Counted from the stretch's first letter, positions 1 to 8,178 are shown. The stretch is DNA of 46,524 nucleotides from Bradyrhizobium sp. AUGA SZCCT0158 (GCF_018130065.1 NZ_JAFCME010000043.1:1-46524), one strand, 5' to 3'. Notes: generated by a model from the sequence alone, not told the origin. Numbers and translations are program-made.

Positions 1-413
1 GTACCGGTGAACGCAGCGTTGGTCGGGTCCTGATCGGCGACGAGATTGTCGGCCGTTGCGCCCGCGATATCGACGGACGTGAACGCCGACTTGGTCGAGA
101 AACCGACCGTCGTCTGCAGCGCCTGATTGGCGACGGACTTGGCGGAGTCGACGAGCTTCTGCAGCGAAGTGATGCCGGTGTTGGCGGACTGCAGGACCTG
201 CACGCCGTTGCCGATGCCGTCGAGAAGATTGTTGATGTCGCTGGCGCGGCTATCGAGCGAGGCGGCGGTGAAATAGTTGGTCGGATTGTCGAGCGCCGTG
301 TTGACCTTCTTGCCGGTCGAGAGGCGGGACTGCGTGGTCGCGAGAAGATCAGCGGTCGACTGCAGCGAGAGAAGGTTCTGGCGAACCGACGACGAGAGAA
401 CAATACCTGACAT
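1..413 (-). CDS. flagellin, N-terminal part (gene runs off the left edge)
   Basis: Structural protein of the flagellar filament. The visible 137 codons start MSGIVLSSSVRQNLLSLQST and continue through the conserved D0/D1 helices (ATTQSRLSTGKKVN, then DNPTNYFTAASLDSRASDIN), the part of flagellin that stays constant and drives polymerisation. The start at 413 is chosen because an AGAAGGAT-like ribosome site lies just upstream and the MSxIxLSxxxRxNLLSLQ start is the usual one for short rhizobial flagellins. The variable D2/D3 region and C-terminus lie outside the window. It is recognised from the family pattern. Which flagellin paralogue it is (thick or thin flagellum) cannot be told. Confidence 0.95.
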   Translation of the reverse strand, partial: MSGIVLSSSVRQNLLSLQSTADLLATTQSRLSTGKKVNTALDNPTNYFTAASLDSRASDINNLLDGIGNGVQVLQSANTGITSLQKLVDSAKSVANQALQTTVGFSTKSAFTSVDIAGATADNLVADQDPTNAAFTG

Positions 414-770
414 GACTCATATCCTTCTGGATGAACGCTGTTGACGCAACGCCGCAACTTTCATTCGGCGCCCGTGCCACACTGGTCTCCCCACGCCTAC
501 CCACTGGTTAACTTGCATGTCCGCACGACTACGCGACGGCGGAAAAAGTCGCTGCATCATCATTTATGGTAAACAGATTCTTACCGACGCGGACGGCCAG
601 AGTTTCGCAACCGATCGCATGCGGCTCGCTCCCGCGAGCGGGAACGATCTCAGAGTTCTGCATTCACGGTGATCAAGCCGCCGACAAGCGCCTCGACGGT
701 ACCAATCGAACCGGTACAACGGAGAAGATAACGTCGGGCCGCGGCCGAAGGCGGCGATAGCCTGGAGTGC
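414..770. other. intergenic region between flagellin and response regulator
   Basis: The stretch holds the upstream region of the minus-strand flagellin gene. A TGGCAC hexamer on the minus strand is present, but no correctly spaced TTGC follows, so I do not call a sigma-54 promoter. An open frame at 566-760 on the plus strand has no ribosome site or recognisable sequence and I regard it as chance. No RNA gene or repeat is visible. Confidence 0.5.
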
Positions 771-1187
771 TTATCTCGACTCGGCGACGCCCGCATAGCG
801 CGTCCGCGCTTCGTCGAGGCATTCGTTAATGACCGTCAGCAGCGCCGCCGGCGTAAACGGCTTGCGCAGGCAGCGCGCCGCGCCGAGTTCGAGCGCCATT
901 CGCAGAAAGTCCGGCGCCGGCGAGTCGAGATTCGCAAACGCGTATCCGGACATTGCGACCAGCGGAATGGCCGGCGCGCGCTCGTGGAATATCCGGATCG
1001 ATTCGAAACCGCGCATATGCGGCATGAAGATATCGACGATCATCAGGTCGAAACTGGCATCTTCGAGAGCGCGTAGCCCGGCTTCGCCGCCATCGGCAAT
1101 CATCACTTCGAACCCGTGACGTTCCAGATAGATCTCAATGGCCATGCAAACCATCGGATCGTCATCGACAACGAGTACCCGTGTCAT
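771..1187 (-). CDS. single-domain response regulator (receiver only)
   Basis: A 138-residue CheY-type receiver without an output domain. It accepts a phosphoryl group from a histidine kinase and would signal by protein contact. The acidic pair is D8/D9, the phosphoacceptor is D52 in LMIVDIFMP, the switch Ser is S80 (VAMSG) and the conserved Lys is K109 in CLRKPF. I choose the ATG at 1187 because it begins the canonical MTRVLVVDDD strand and is preceded by a G-rich ribosome site. The upstream reading frame runs into the remnant of a second receiver gene. No kinase is encoded nearby, so its partner is unknown. Confidence 0.9.
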   Translation of the reverse strand: MTRVLVVDDDPMVCMAIEIYLERHGFEVMIADGGEAGLRALEDASFDLMIVDIFMPHMRGFESIRIFHERAPAIPLVAMSGYAFANLDSPAPDFLRMALELGAARCLRKPFTPAALLTVINECLDEARTRYAGVAESR

Positions 1188-1267
1188 TTCAGCCCCCCGA
1201 AGCAAGATATCTGTCTTCAATCGCTCCTCAGTCGCAGCACGTGCGCAGCCGCCACCCTTTGTCTGGT

Positions 1268-1395
1268 TCGACGCAAAGTTGCGAGACCGTTGGGCCCGCC
1301 ATCCACGATAGCGACCCTGAAACCGCACTGATTGAGCCAGCGCGTATCGCAAGGCGGGTATGAAGGTCGTCATCGACAACCAAAATACGACGCAT
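1268..1395 (-). pseudogene. remnant of a second receiver-domain gene (frameshifted, truncated)
   Basis: Starting at 1395 the minus strand reads MRRILVVDDDLHTRLAIR, a normal receiver N-terminus with the acidic pocket. After about codon 18 (near 1341) the family pattern jumps to another frame, which reads WLNQCGFRVAIVDGGPNGLATL, matching helix 1, strand 2 and helix 2 of a receiver. Beyond about 1268 no frame shows the phosphoacceptor Asp strand. The piece is thus broken by a frameshift and cut off before the active site. It lies directly upstream of the intact receiver gene and resembles it (EIYLERHGFEVMIADGGEAGLRAL), so it is probably a decayed tandem copy. Confidence 0.75.
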
Positions 1396-2162
1396 GACGG
1401 CCTCCTCCGCCGTATCGGACGCGCTGCAAGAGACACATAACGACGCCAACCCGACGACACGCCTGATCAGGCACCCCAACGGCGCATCAAGGCCTTCTCG
1501 AGCGGCTTTTGCCTTGCGAATCAGCGCACTATTCGCAATTCCGTCGCAAATGGCCGAGTCTGTCTGCCCTCCACAGTGTATAGGGCGGGTTCCACAACCT
1601 TGAGCAAGCTCGGGACCATTCCGCCACGCGGCGGCATAGCTGATGCGAGACCGTTCAAGTCCCGCCTTCGGCCGGGATTGAGAGTGCGGGCGCCCTCCTA
1701 GTCGCCTGTTACAGGCTCTGCCCGCACCAGAGTGCCAGTCCCTGGCTGTACTTGAGACCGTCGAACCGGCCGAGGGCGGGGTCCCGAGCAAGGCCGGCGC
1801 CTTGGCCGCGGGGTCTACCTGCCCCTCAGGGGGTCGTTTCAACGGTGGTCAGCCTTTCCGAAGGTCAGACGTTGGAGGTCGCAAAGATGGGCCGCGACAG
1901 CCTCGTCGGCGTCCGTGACCTTCGACGCCGGGCCAGCACCGACCGACGCCACCACCTCCCTTCTCAGGGCTGGGCGCCTTCAGGCGGCCACTAGGCGCAG
2001 TGGCGCCAACGGAGCCAAGGCAGCGGCAGAGTGCGGCTATTTGCCGATATTTCCCGCCGGCGATTCATGGCAAGATGAACGGGCATTTTTGACGGCGTAT
2101 ATTGCATATTTTTGGTGCCTGGCACCCTGAGACCGGCTTTGACCGTAAGGCAGGAGACTGCT
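1396..2162. other. long gap containing a Crp/Fnr relic
   Basis: Apart from the Crp/Fnr fragment at 1812-1913, no supported gene lies here. The 3' end carries the AGGAG ribosome site (2152-2156) of the Crp/Fnr gene. The region probably contains promoters for that gene and for the ancestral receiver gene on the other strand, but no -35/-10 pair is convincing. Confidence 0.45.
1812..1913 (+). pseudogene. fragment of a Crp/Fnr-type cyclic-nucleotide-binding domain
   Basis: One plus-strand frame reads GLPAPQGVVSTVVSLSEGQ followed by TLEVAKMGRDSLVGV. This matches the beta-barrel core of the intact Crp/Fnr gene 250 bases downstream (YLPHRGVISLVVKLARGE, then AMVGRDSIFG). Upstream a possible VLETVE segment is in another frame, and downstream the match dissolves; no helix-turn-helix remains. 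It is best read as the worn relic of a duplicated or replaced Crp/Fnr regulator. I see no start codon with a ribosome site. Confidence 0.65.
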
Positions 2163-2888
2163 TTGGATTCAGCCCCTCGTTCCCCGAATGGATTTTTGTC
2201 TTCGCTGACTGCGGACGATTTTGAATTGATCCGCCCGCATTTGCGCTCCGCCGACCTCACCCAGGATCTGGTGCTGGTGGAAGTCGACGAGACGCTCAAG
2301 CGCGCCTACCTGCCGCACCGAGGCGTGATCTCGCTCGTGGTCAAGCTCGCGCGAGGCGAGCACGTCCAGATCGCGATGGTCGGCCGCGACAGCATCTTCG
2401 GCGCATTCTCCGCCCTCGGCGACCCGATCGCGCTGAACAGCGCGCTGGTGCTGGTCCCCGGCGTGGCCTCGACGATCGACCTCGATCAGCTTCGGGCGGC
2501 TGCCGACCAGAGCGCGACGCTGCGCACTTTGCTGGCACGGCACGGATTGGCGGTCTACGCGCAGATCCAGCAGACTGCGGGCTGCAACGCCTCGCACACG
2601 GTAGAGTCCCGGCTGGCGCGCTGCTTGTTACATACCCGCGACCTGTCCGGCAGCGACAAGCTCGTGCTGACCCAGGAAGCGATGGCGCAGATGATCGGCG
2701 CGCGTCGCAACAGCGTATCGCTGGTGGCCAACACGCTGCAGCAGGCGAATTTCATCCATTACAGCCGCGGACATATCGAGATCACCAATCTGGACGGCCT
2801 GATCAGGACCTCCTGCGAGTGCTACGCGACGGTCAAGACCCAGTACGACCGCCTGCTGCATTCGCGCATCCATTGCGCGGCGGCGTGA
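2163..2888 (+). CDS. Crp/Fnr family transcriptional regulator
   Basis: A 241-residue DNA-binding regulator. The N-terminal half is a cNMP-type beta-barrel (RGVISLVVKLARGEHVQIAM, then VGRDSIFGAF). The C-terminal half has a winged helix-turn-helix (LTQEAMAQMIGARRNSVSLV, then LQQANFIHYSRGHIEI). I choose the TTG at 2163 because AGGAG lies six bases upstream and the start (M)DSAPRSPNGFLSSL fits the family; an ATG at 2112 has no such site. The cysteine cluster of oxygen-sensing Fnr proteins is missing and the ligand is unknown. The gene stands alone between a relic of the same family and a CheY-like gene. Confidence 0.88.
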   Translation: MDSAPRSPNGFLSSLTADDFELIRPHLRSADLTQDLVLVEVDETLKRAYLPHRGVISLVVKLARGEHVQIAMVGRDSIFGAFSALGDPIALNSALVLVPGVASTIDLDQLRAAADQSATLRTLLARHGLAVYAQIQQTAGCNASHTVESRLARCLLHTRDLSGSDKLVLTQEAMAQMIGARRNSVSLVANTLQQANFIHYSRGHIEITNLDGLIRTSCECYATVKTQYDRLLHSRIHCAAA

Positions 2889-2904
2889 CCCTCGGCCGCT
2901 GTCC

Positions 2905-2930
2905 ATGGGCGGGCGGGCTCCCGAGCCCAT
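2905..2930 (+). terminator. possible stem-loop after the Crp/Fnr gene
   Basis: ATGGGC and GCCCAT pair across a GC-rich loop starting 16 bases after the stop codon. No T-run follows, so factor-independent termination is uncertain. Confidence 0.3.
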
Positions 2931-3186
2931 TGATAGGCGCCGGCCGGGCGATGCGCGTGAAGATTGCGCCCCGCGATCCGGCCAGCCGGGAACTCACCGT
3001 ATAATTACGGCCAGGCCCCGGCATTTGCCCGGGATTTATTCGGCCGCGAGTTAACGCGCTGTTCAATGACCCCTGATACTTGTCACGGTGCTGACGGGCA
3101 GGTTCGGGAAAGAGCATCGAGACGATTTCGAATGCCACGCGAGTTCACCCGTGTTCGGCGGTTTGCTAGCTGCGCGGAGTAAAGAC

Positions 3187-3579
3187 ATGGCTTTTGATTT
3201 GTCGATGCCGATCCTGGTGGTCGATGACTACAGCACCATGATCCGCATCATCCGCAACCTCCTCAAGCAGCTCGGATTCGAGAACGTCGACGATGCCAGC
3301 GACGGCTCGGCGGCGCTCGCCAAGATGCAGGGCAAGCGATACGGCCTCGTGATCTCCGACTGGAACATGGAGCCGATGACGGGCTACGACCTGCTGAAGG
3401 AAGTCCGCGCGAGCCCGGAATTCTCAAACACGCCCTTCATCATGATAACGGCGGAATCGAAGACGGAGAACGTCATCGCCGCGAAGAAGGCCGGCGTCAG
3501 CAACTACATCGTCAAACCGTTCAACGCGGCGACGCTGAAGACCAAGATGGAAGCCGTGTTCCCCAGCGCGGCCGAATAG
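3187..3579 (+). CDS. CheY-like chemotaxis response regulator
   Basis: A 130-residue single receiver domain. The acidic pair is D13/D14 (ILVVDDYSTM), the phosphoacceptor D58 (VISDWNMEPMTG), the switch Thr T88 (MITAES) and the Lys K110 (YIVKPF). The sequence DWNMEPMTGYDLL and the short length are typical of CheY proteins that bind flagellar switch FliM in alphaproteobacteria, which fits the flagellin gene nearby. The start at 3187 has a GGAG site at proper distance; the longer frame upstream lacks one. No other chemotaxis gene is in the window, so a role in another phosphorelay cannot be excluded. Confidence 0.9.
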   Translation: MAFDLSMPILVVDDYSTMIRIIRNLLKQLGFENVDDASDGSAALAKMQGKRYGLVISDWNMEPMTGYDLLKEVRASPEFSNTPFIMITAESKTENVIAAKKAGVSNYIVKPFNAATLKTKMEAVFPSAAE

Positions 3580-3827
3580 CATCGTGCCCGGGCGCGCCGC
3601 GTCGCGCTGAAGGCCGCCATCCAGCGCCGCCTCGCCCTCTATCCTCGCGGCCATCAGACGCAAAGCGGTATCGGCGAACGCCGAGGCGGCATCCGACCTG
3701 CCTCGCAGTGTCCGGACGGGACGGCCCCGCGCGCCGCAGGCGCGGCTTGCCGTACTACTACGGTTTACGATTTTCACAGACGGATAACGTTGAATCGCGA
3801 TAGTCGCGTGGACCAAGGAGCACCCTC

Positions 3828-4073
3828 ATGTTCACGTTCGAAACGAGCGATCAGAAAGAAGTGCGGCGTTTCCGTATCGCCCAGTTCAACGGCAGAACCG
3901 CAACCTTCCGCTCGGCCGGCTCGGCCGTCACCGGCCACGTTCGATCGATCGTGGAAAACAAGTCGAGTGTTCCGGCGGCCTGGGTGATCACCATCATCCC
4001 GGAAGGCCCAAAACCGGCCATCGCCGCCCGGCCCGCACCCCGCATGCGCTCATTCGCGGAAGACTTCTGCTGA
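3828..4073 (+). CDS. small hypothetical protein
   Basis: An 81-residue protein starting MFTFETSDQKEVRRFRIAQF. A clear AAGGAG lies about eight bases before the ATG, the main reason to accept it. The N-terminal 55 residues look like a compact beta-rich domain (TATFRSAGSAVTGHVRSIVE, then AAWVITIIP); the C-terminal part is Pro/Ala/Arg-rich. There is no signal peptide, membrane segment or known motif. It stands alone between CheY and a convergent LuxR-type gene. I do not recognise a function. Confidence 0.7.
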   Translation: MFTFETSDQKEVRRFRIAQFNGRTATFRSAGSAVTGHVRSIVENKSSVPAAWVITIIPEGPKPAIAARPAPRMRSFAEDFC

Positions 4074-4217
4074 GCGCAACCTGGCGCGATCTTCTCGGAA
4101 ATCCGGCTCCCGCTGTTCCGGATCACCCTCTGGTCCGACCCCGTCGGCCCTGTCGCGATTGCAATCGGCTTTTGTGAACCTGCAGCATTGCGGTGCTTCC
4201 ACCGCAGGCGCAGTGCA

Positions 4218-4238
4218 CATTTGCATTCTGAGCAAATG
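4218..4238. terminator. inverted repeat between convergent genes
   Basis: CATTTGC and GCAAATG form a perfect 7-bp stem with a 7-base loop, six bases beyond the stop codon of the minus-strand LuxR gene and 145 bases beyond the plus-strand hypothetical gene. The position suits a terminator for the minus-strand gene, but no U-run is present. Confidence 0.4.
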
Positions 4239-4244
4239 AAATAA

Positions 4245-4865
4245 TCAGGCCGGCTGCAACAACGCCTTGCGGACGAGATCCGCGGTGTTGCGGGCGCCAA
4301 GCTTGCGCATGGCTTCGGCGCGATGGCTCTCGAACGTCCTCGGGCTGATGTTCATCCGCAAGGCGCCTTGCTTGTTGGAGCAGCCTTCACTGATCAGGCT
4401 CAGCACCTCGCGCTCGCGCTTGGTGAGCGGCTTCTGACCGGACTCCGAGGCGAACATCACCCCCGGCGTGCGACCGCCATCCTTGGTGCGGTTGGCCTGG
4501 CTCTCCCGCCCCTGCTTGCGATCGGATTCAGAAGCAAAGGCGGGATGCTTGTCCGACATCTGCTTCACCACGACGCAGACGCGTTCGAGTTGTTGAACCG
4601 CGTTGTCGACGACCTGTTGCAGGTAGACGCGATTGCCGGGCGCCTCGGAGAACTGGTGGCTGTGCTGCTTGATCTCGTTCATGTAGAGCAGCAGCGCTGT
4701 CAGCGGTCCATTCAACTGGCGAGCGATCGACGCTTCCGCTTCTTCCGTTGCGCGAGCACGCGCGACGGACAACTGGACGATTTCAAGATTGCTCTCGAGA
4801 GGCGTGACGGTTTCCATCCACGTCGGAAAGTGGGAATCACCGGCTCGATGGTCTTGCTGCGACAT
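4245..4865 (-). CDS. LuxR-type HTH regulator with a degenerate histidine-kinase-like N-terminus
   Basis: A 206-residue protein. Residues about 143-200 are a LuxR/FixJ-type helix-turn-helix (LTKREREVLSLISEGCSNKQ, then ISPRTFESHRAEAMRKLGA). The N-terminal half is helical. The segment ASIARQLNGPLTALLLYMNEI has the layout of a histidine-kinase dimerisation H-box of the HELNQPLTAL type, but the phosphoacceptor His is Arg and the following acidic residue is Gln. No ATPase domain is present. It therefore probably dimerises through a kinase-like four-helix bundle without phosphotransfer. The start at 4865 has no strong ribosome site. An inverted repeat lies 32 bases upstream. Confidence 0.8.
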   Translation of the reverse strand: MSQQDHRAGDSHFPTWMETVTPLESNLEIVQLSVARARATEEAEASIARQLNGPLTALLLYMNEIKQHSHQFSEAPGNRVYLQQVVDNAVQQLERVCVVVKQMSDKHPAFASESDRKQGRESQANRTKDGGRTPGVMFASESGQKPLTKREREVLSLISEGCSNKQGALRMNISPRTFESHRAEAMRKLGARNTADLVRKALLQPA

Positions 4866-4896
4866 ATAACTAATTTATCGATTCCATCGCCGCCGG

Positions 4897-4914
4897 TGGT
4901 TAATTTTTTAACCA
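4897..4914. promoter_or_regulatory. 18-bp inverted repeat upstream of the LuxR-type gene
   Basis: TGGTTAA-TTTT-TTAACCA is a perfect 7-bp inverted repeat with a 4-base centre, 32 bases before the start codon at 4865. The AT-rich symmetry in a GC-rich genome suggests an operator, possibly for autoregulation. This is inferred from position only. Confidence 0.4.
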
Positions 4915-5526
4915 GTAAGAATACGGGGAACCGGCAAGTGGACCGGAAACTGAACCAATGCGAGGGGTTTTGGCCTTCAATCGAGGAAGTACGATGCCAC
5001 CGGTTCAGGACTCCGTAGTTTTACGGCTCGTAGAAATGCGTTGGCCTCGCGGCTCAATCCCTCATAATTTCGCCTTATGGGTATTTGCTTCTCTAATGCA
5101 CTCAATTTGATTCGTTATGGTCCCATCCGCTGAACTGTTTAAACTAGGCAGCCATGCGGCAACGCAACAAGCCGCATGTGGGGGCCTCACCGGCAATTCG
5201 CAGACGCAGCTTCGATGAAATATTCGTCGCTGTTTCCGCTAAGCGACGGATCGGACGCAACCTCGACGCGGGTCAGTTGCGCGGGAGCACAGGAACTTTT
5301 CGAGGAAGCGTCCCGAGGCGACGAGCCTGAACCACCAATATGCTTTCCGCCGCGTTGTCATGCGCCGTCGTTAACGCCGGTGCCGGCACCCGCGTGTGAA
5401 TTGCTTCACAGAGAGCCGTAGAAACACTGTGATCGCAGGCGACCACGGCTTCACCGATTTGCTAGGTGCAGGCCGCGCGATGACCGACGCGCGACATCAA
5501 CAGTAACGAAATCAAGAGAAGGCAGA

Positions 5527-5546
5527 CGGCGATGTCGACATCGCCG
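5527..5546. repeat. perfect 20-bp palindrome
   Basis: CGGCGATGTCGACATCGCCG reads the same on both strands. It lies 73 bases beyond the stop of the minus-strand hypothetical gene. A palindrome with no loop is more likely a protein-binding site than a terminator. Confidence 0.5.
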
Positions 5547-5619
5547 CGCACGACAAGGCGTTGCGGGCGCGCACCAACCGTCCAAACAAGCAGCCGTCCA
5601 AATGAAGAATGGCAGCGGA

Positions 5620-5826
5620 TCAGCCGAGCCGGCTGATCTGCTCCTCCGTCACGACGCGCTCGACGTTCTCGGTCTTGCTCTTGATGCGGTAGCGCGGGCG
5701 GCCGTCGGCCTCGATCGGCAGGCAGGTGACGATGGTGTAGATGCTGCGTTCCTTGACGGTGGCGCGGCCCTGCGGCCCCTGCAGCTGGTGGTGCACGTCG
5801 TCATTGATTGCGTAATTGTGGGCCAT
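5620..5826 (-). CDS. small conserved-looking hypothetical protein
   Basis: A 68-residue protein, MAHNYAINDDVHHQLQGPQG to the end. The ATG at 5826 is preceded by a GGAAGACAGG-type ribosome site; the longer frame upstream lacks one. The middle reads as a small beta-strand fold (RSIYTIVTCLPIEADGRPRY, then RIKSKTENVERVVTEEQISR). Small proteins of this pattern are frequent in Bradyrhizobium genomes as far as I recall, with no known function. It follows the GH3 hydrolase gene on the same strand after a 111-base gap. Confidence 0.7.
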   Translation of the reverse strand: MAHNYAINDDVHHQLQGPQGRATVKERSIYTIVTCLPIEADGRPRYRIKSKTENVERVVTEEQISRLG

Positions 5827-5937
5827 CGCCTGTCTTCCCGTTGGAAAAAAGGCTTGTAGTCTCAACGGCCTCGCAAGGCAACCCATCGTTGGCGGGGAAC
5901 CGGCGCGCCGGTACGCATAGCCAGCCGTTGGGGCCTA

Positions 5938-6942
5938 TCAGGCCGCCAAAAGCGCCTTTCGCCTGATGACGCGGGCGATCGATTCCTTAATGGCGGAACC
6001 CGTTAAGGTCCCATTATCAAGGGATTGCTCGACGGATTGGGCGATGGCGGCCATTTCCCGCTCCTGATCGAACAGATTGTTGCCGATGCAGAGCATGTCG
6101 ATACCGGCCCTCAGCGATTGAAGGCTGGCTTGCCGCGTGCCCAACGCCTTCTGCAGACCCTGCATTTGCATGTCGTCGGTGATCAGGAGCGTATTGGGAA
6201 GCCGCTGGCGCAACCGGGCAAGGCCGGCGGCAGACAGGGTCATCGGATTGTCGCGGTCCCATTGCCTGACGATGGCGTGGCTGACCAGCACGGCATCGCC
6301 GAACATTTTTGGCGCCAGCGAATAGAACAGCTCTTCCTGCTCGGTGCGCAGACTGTCGGAAATGTCCATGAACTCCTGATGCGAATCCACCACCGCGCCG
6401 CCGATGCCGGGGAAATGCTTCAGACAAAGCCCGATGCCCGCCGCGCGCGCGACCTCGCTCACCAGCAGCGCATTGGCCTCCACCTCGCCGATATCGGCGG
6501 ACCAGGAACGCTTGATCTTGCCGATGTTCGGATTATCGGGATTGTAATCAACGTCGATGACGGGCGCGAAGTCGTAGTGAATGCCGAGACGGCGCATTTC
6601 GGCAAAACTGGCGGCAAGTACTTCCCGCTTCTCGCTCAAAGCAAGATGGTTGAATTCCTTCGGGCTCGGCAGCGGCTTGAACCCCTTACTCTCCTTGAGC
6701 CGCCGCACCAGCCCGCCCTCCTGGTCGATGAACACCATCGGCCGCGACGGCAGGCGGGAGATCTCCTCGCAGAGACGCTGCACCTGCTCCGGCGATTCAA
6801 TGTTGTTGTCGTATTTTTGCGTCTGGCAGGAATAATCGAACAGGATCACGCCGCCCAAGCCGTACTTGGCCGCAAATTCCCGCAGCCATGCCGGGATGGT
6901 TTTGCCGAAGAAGCCGAGAATGAAGAGTTCGCCGACGGGCAT
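5938..6942 (-). CDS. glycoside hydrolase family 3 protein (NagZ-like)
   Basis: A 334-residue GH3 TIM-barrel, related to beta-N-acetylhexosaminidase NagZ, which removes GlcNAc from peptidoglycan turnover products. Visible motifs are the substrate loop FIDQEGGLVRRL (73 on), KHFPGIGGAVVDSH (175-188) with the Asp186-Ser-His188 acid/base dyad, and the nucleophile Asp256 in ITDDMQMQG. The usual KHFPGHG has Ile in place of the second His (Ile180), so specificity may differ. There is no signal peptide, consistent with a cytoplasmic enzyme. The ATG at 6942 is preferred over an upstream TTG because AGGA lies five bases upstream. It is divergent from the flavin oxidoreductase. Confidence 0.85.
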   Translation of the reverse strand: MPVGELFILGFFGKTIPAWLREFAAKYGLGGVILFDYSCQTQKYDNNIESPEQVQRLCEEISRLPSRPMVFIDQEGGLVRRLKESKGFKPLPSPKEFNHLALSEKREVLAASFAEMRRLGIHYDFAPVIDVDYNPDNPNIGKIKRSWSADIGEVEANALLVSEVARAAGIGLCLKHFPGIGGAVVDSHQEFMDISDSLRTEQEELFYSLAPKMFGDAVLVSHAIVRQWDRDNPMTLSAAGLARLRQRLPNTLLITDDMQMQGLQKALGTRQASLQSLRAGIDMLCIGNNLFDQEREMAAIAQSVEQSLDNGTLTGSAIKESIARVIRRKALLAA

Positions 6943-7155
6943 GGCAGTCCTGATCACCGATCCCGCGTGCCGAAAAGCCAACAACACTCAACGATGTTCG
7001 ACCGGCTTGTGTTTCGACCCTGTAACACCCAAGAGCACTTTTGGTCCAGCCTGCGCGGGAGACGGAGACGAGCAGTCGATTCCATGTTCGGTGCGCGGAC
7101 AGTCCCGCTCGCGGTGACGGTGGCAAATCGACAGAAAGCACCTAGATGACCCCGC

Positions 7156-8178
7156 ATGAAAAGCATCGGATTCCTGTCGTTCGGGCACTGGACACCCTCT
7201 TCGCAATCGCAGACCCGCTCGGCGGCGGACACGCTGCTGCAATCCATCGATTTGGCCATCGCGGCCGAGGAATTGGGCGCCGACGGCGCCTATTTCCGCG
7301 TTCATCACTTCGCCCGCCAACTCGCCTCGCCTTTCCCGTTGCTGGCAGCGGTCGGCGCGAAAACCAGCCGCATCGAGATCGGCACGGCCGTTATCGACAT
7401 GCGCTATGAGAACCCGCTCTACATGGTGGAAGACGCCGGCGCGGCCGATCTCATCTCGGGCGGGCGCCTGCAACTTGGAATCAGCCGGGGATCGCCCGAG
7501 CAGGTCATCGATGGATGGCGGCATTTCGGCTATCAACCGGCCGAAGGCGAGACCGAAGCCGACATGGGCCGGCGCCATGCCCAGGTCTTTCTCGACGTGC
7601 TGGGCGGCCATGGCTTCGCGCAGCCCAATCCACGTCCGATGTTTCCAAATCCGCCAGGCTTGTTGCGACTTGAACCGCATTCCCAAGGATTGCGGGATCG
7701 CATCTGGTGGGGAGCCGGCTCGAACGCCACGGCAATATGGGCAGCGAAGCTCGGCATGAACCTGCAGAGTTCGACGCTCAAGAACGACGAAACCGGCGAG
7801 GCTTTCCACATCCAGCAGGCCGCCCAGATCAGGGCCTACCGCTCGGCGTGGAAGGAGGCAGGCCATGCGCGCGAGCCACGGGTGTCCGTCAGCCGCAGCA
7901 TCATCGCCATCATGGATGATCGTGATCGCGCTTACTTCGGCCGCGGTGGAGACGAGGATGACCAGATCGGCTTTATCTCCCCGGAGACCCAGGCGATCTT
8001 CGGCCGCAGCTATGCGGCCGAGCCGGACGTGCTGATTGAGCAGCTGAGGAAAGACGAGGCGATCAATGAGGCCGACACGTTGCTGTTGACCGTCCCGAAC
8101 CAGCTCGGCGTCGCCTACAATGCCCATGTCATTGAATCGATTCTGACGCACGTGGCGCCCGCGCTCGGGTGGCGCTAA
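7156..8178 (+). CDS. LLM-class flavin-dependent oxidoreductase (luciferase-like)
   Basis: A 340-residue bacterial-luciferase-like TIM barrel that would use reduced FMN or F420 for oxidation of an unknown substrate. Supporting segments are MKSIGFLSFGHW at the start, AAEELGADGAYFRVHHF, IEIGTAVIDMRYENPLYMVE and the GRLQLGISRGSP segment typical of the family. The ribosome site before 7156 is weak, so the start is only likely. It is transcribed alone, divergently from the GH3 gene, and gives no context clue to substrate. Confidence 0.88.
   Translation: MKSIGFLSFGHWTPSSQSQTRSAADTLLQSIDLAIAAEELGADGAYFRVHHFARQLASPFPLLAAVGAKTSRIEIGTAVIDMRYENPLYMVEDAGAADLISGGRLQLGISRGSPEQVIDGWRHFGYQPAEGETEADMGRRHAQVFLDVLGGHGFAQPNPRPMFPNPPGLLRLEPHSQGLRDRIWWGAGSNATAIWAAKLGMNLQSSTLKNDETGEAFHIQQAAQIRAYRSAWKEAGHAREPRVSVSRSIIAIMDDRDRAYFGRGGDEDDQIGFISPETQAIFGRSYAAEPDVLIEQLRKDEAINEADTLLLTVPNQLGVAYNAHVIESILTHVAPALGWR

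Larger units (their letters stand above)
4866..5619. other. 754-base gap with palindromes but no supported gene
   Basis: The stretch is more AT-rich than its surroundings near 4870-5150. It holds the inverted repeat at 4897-4914 and a 20-bp palindrome at 5527-5546. A plus-strand frame at 5176-5421 has no ribosome site and resembles nothing I know. No tRNA or other RNA fold is recognisable by eye. Confidence 0.45.

Noticed and set aside
414..560. Sigma-54 promoter of the flagellin gene
   Set aside because: TGGCAC is present but no TTGC element at the required spacing follows.
5176..5421. 81-codon plus-strand frame in the 4866-5619 gap
   Set aside because: No ribosome site, no recognisable fold or motif, and composition typical of a chance frame in GC-rich DNA.
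5899..5912. 14-bp palindrome ACCGGCGCGCCGGT after the GH3 gene as a terminator
   Set aside because: It has no loop and no T-run, and short GC palindromes are common in such DNA.
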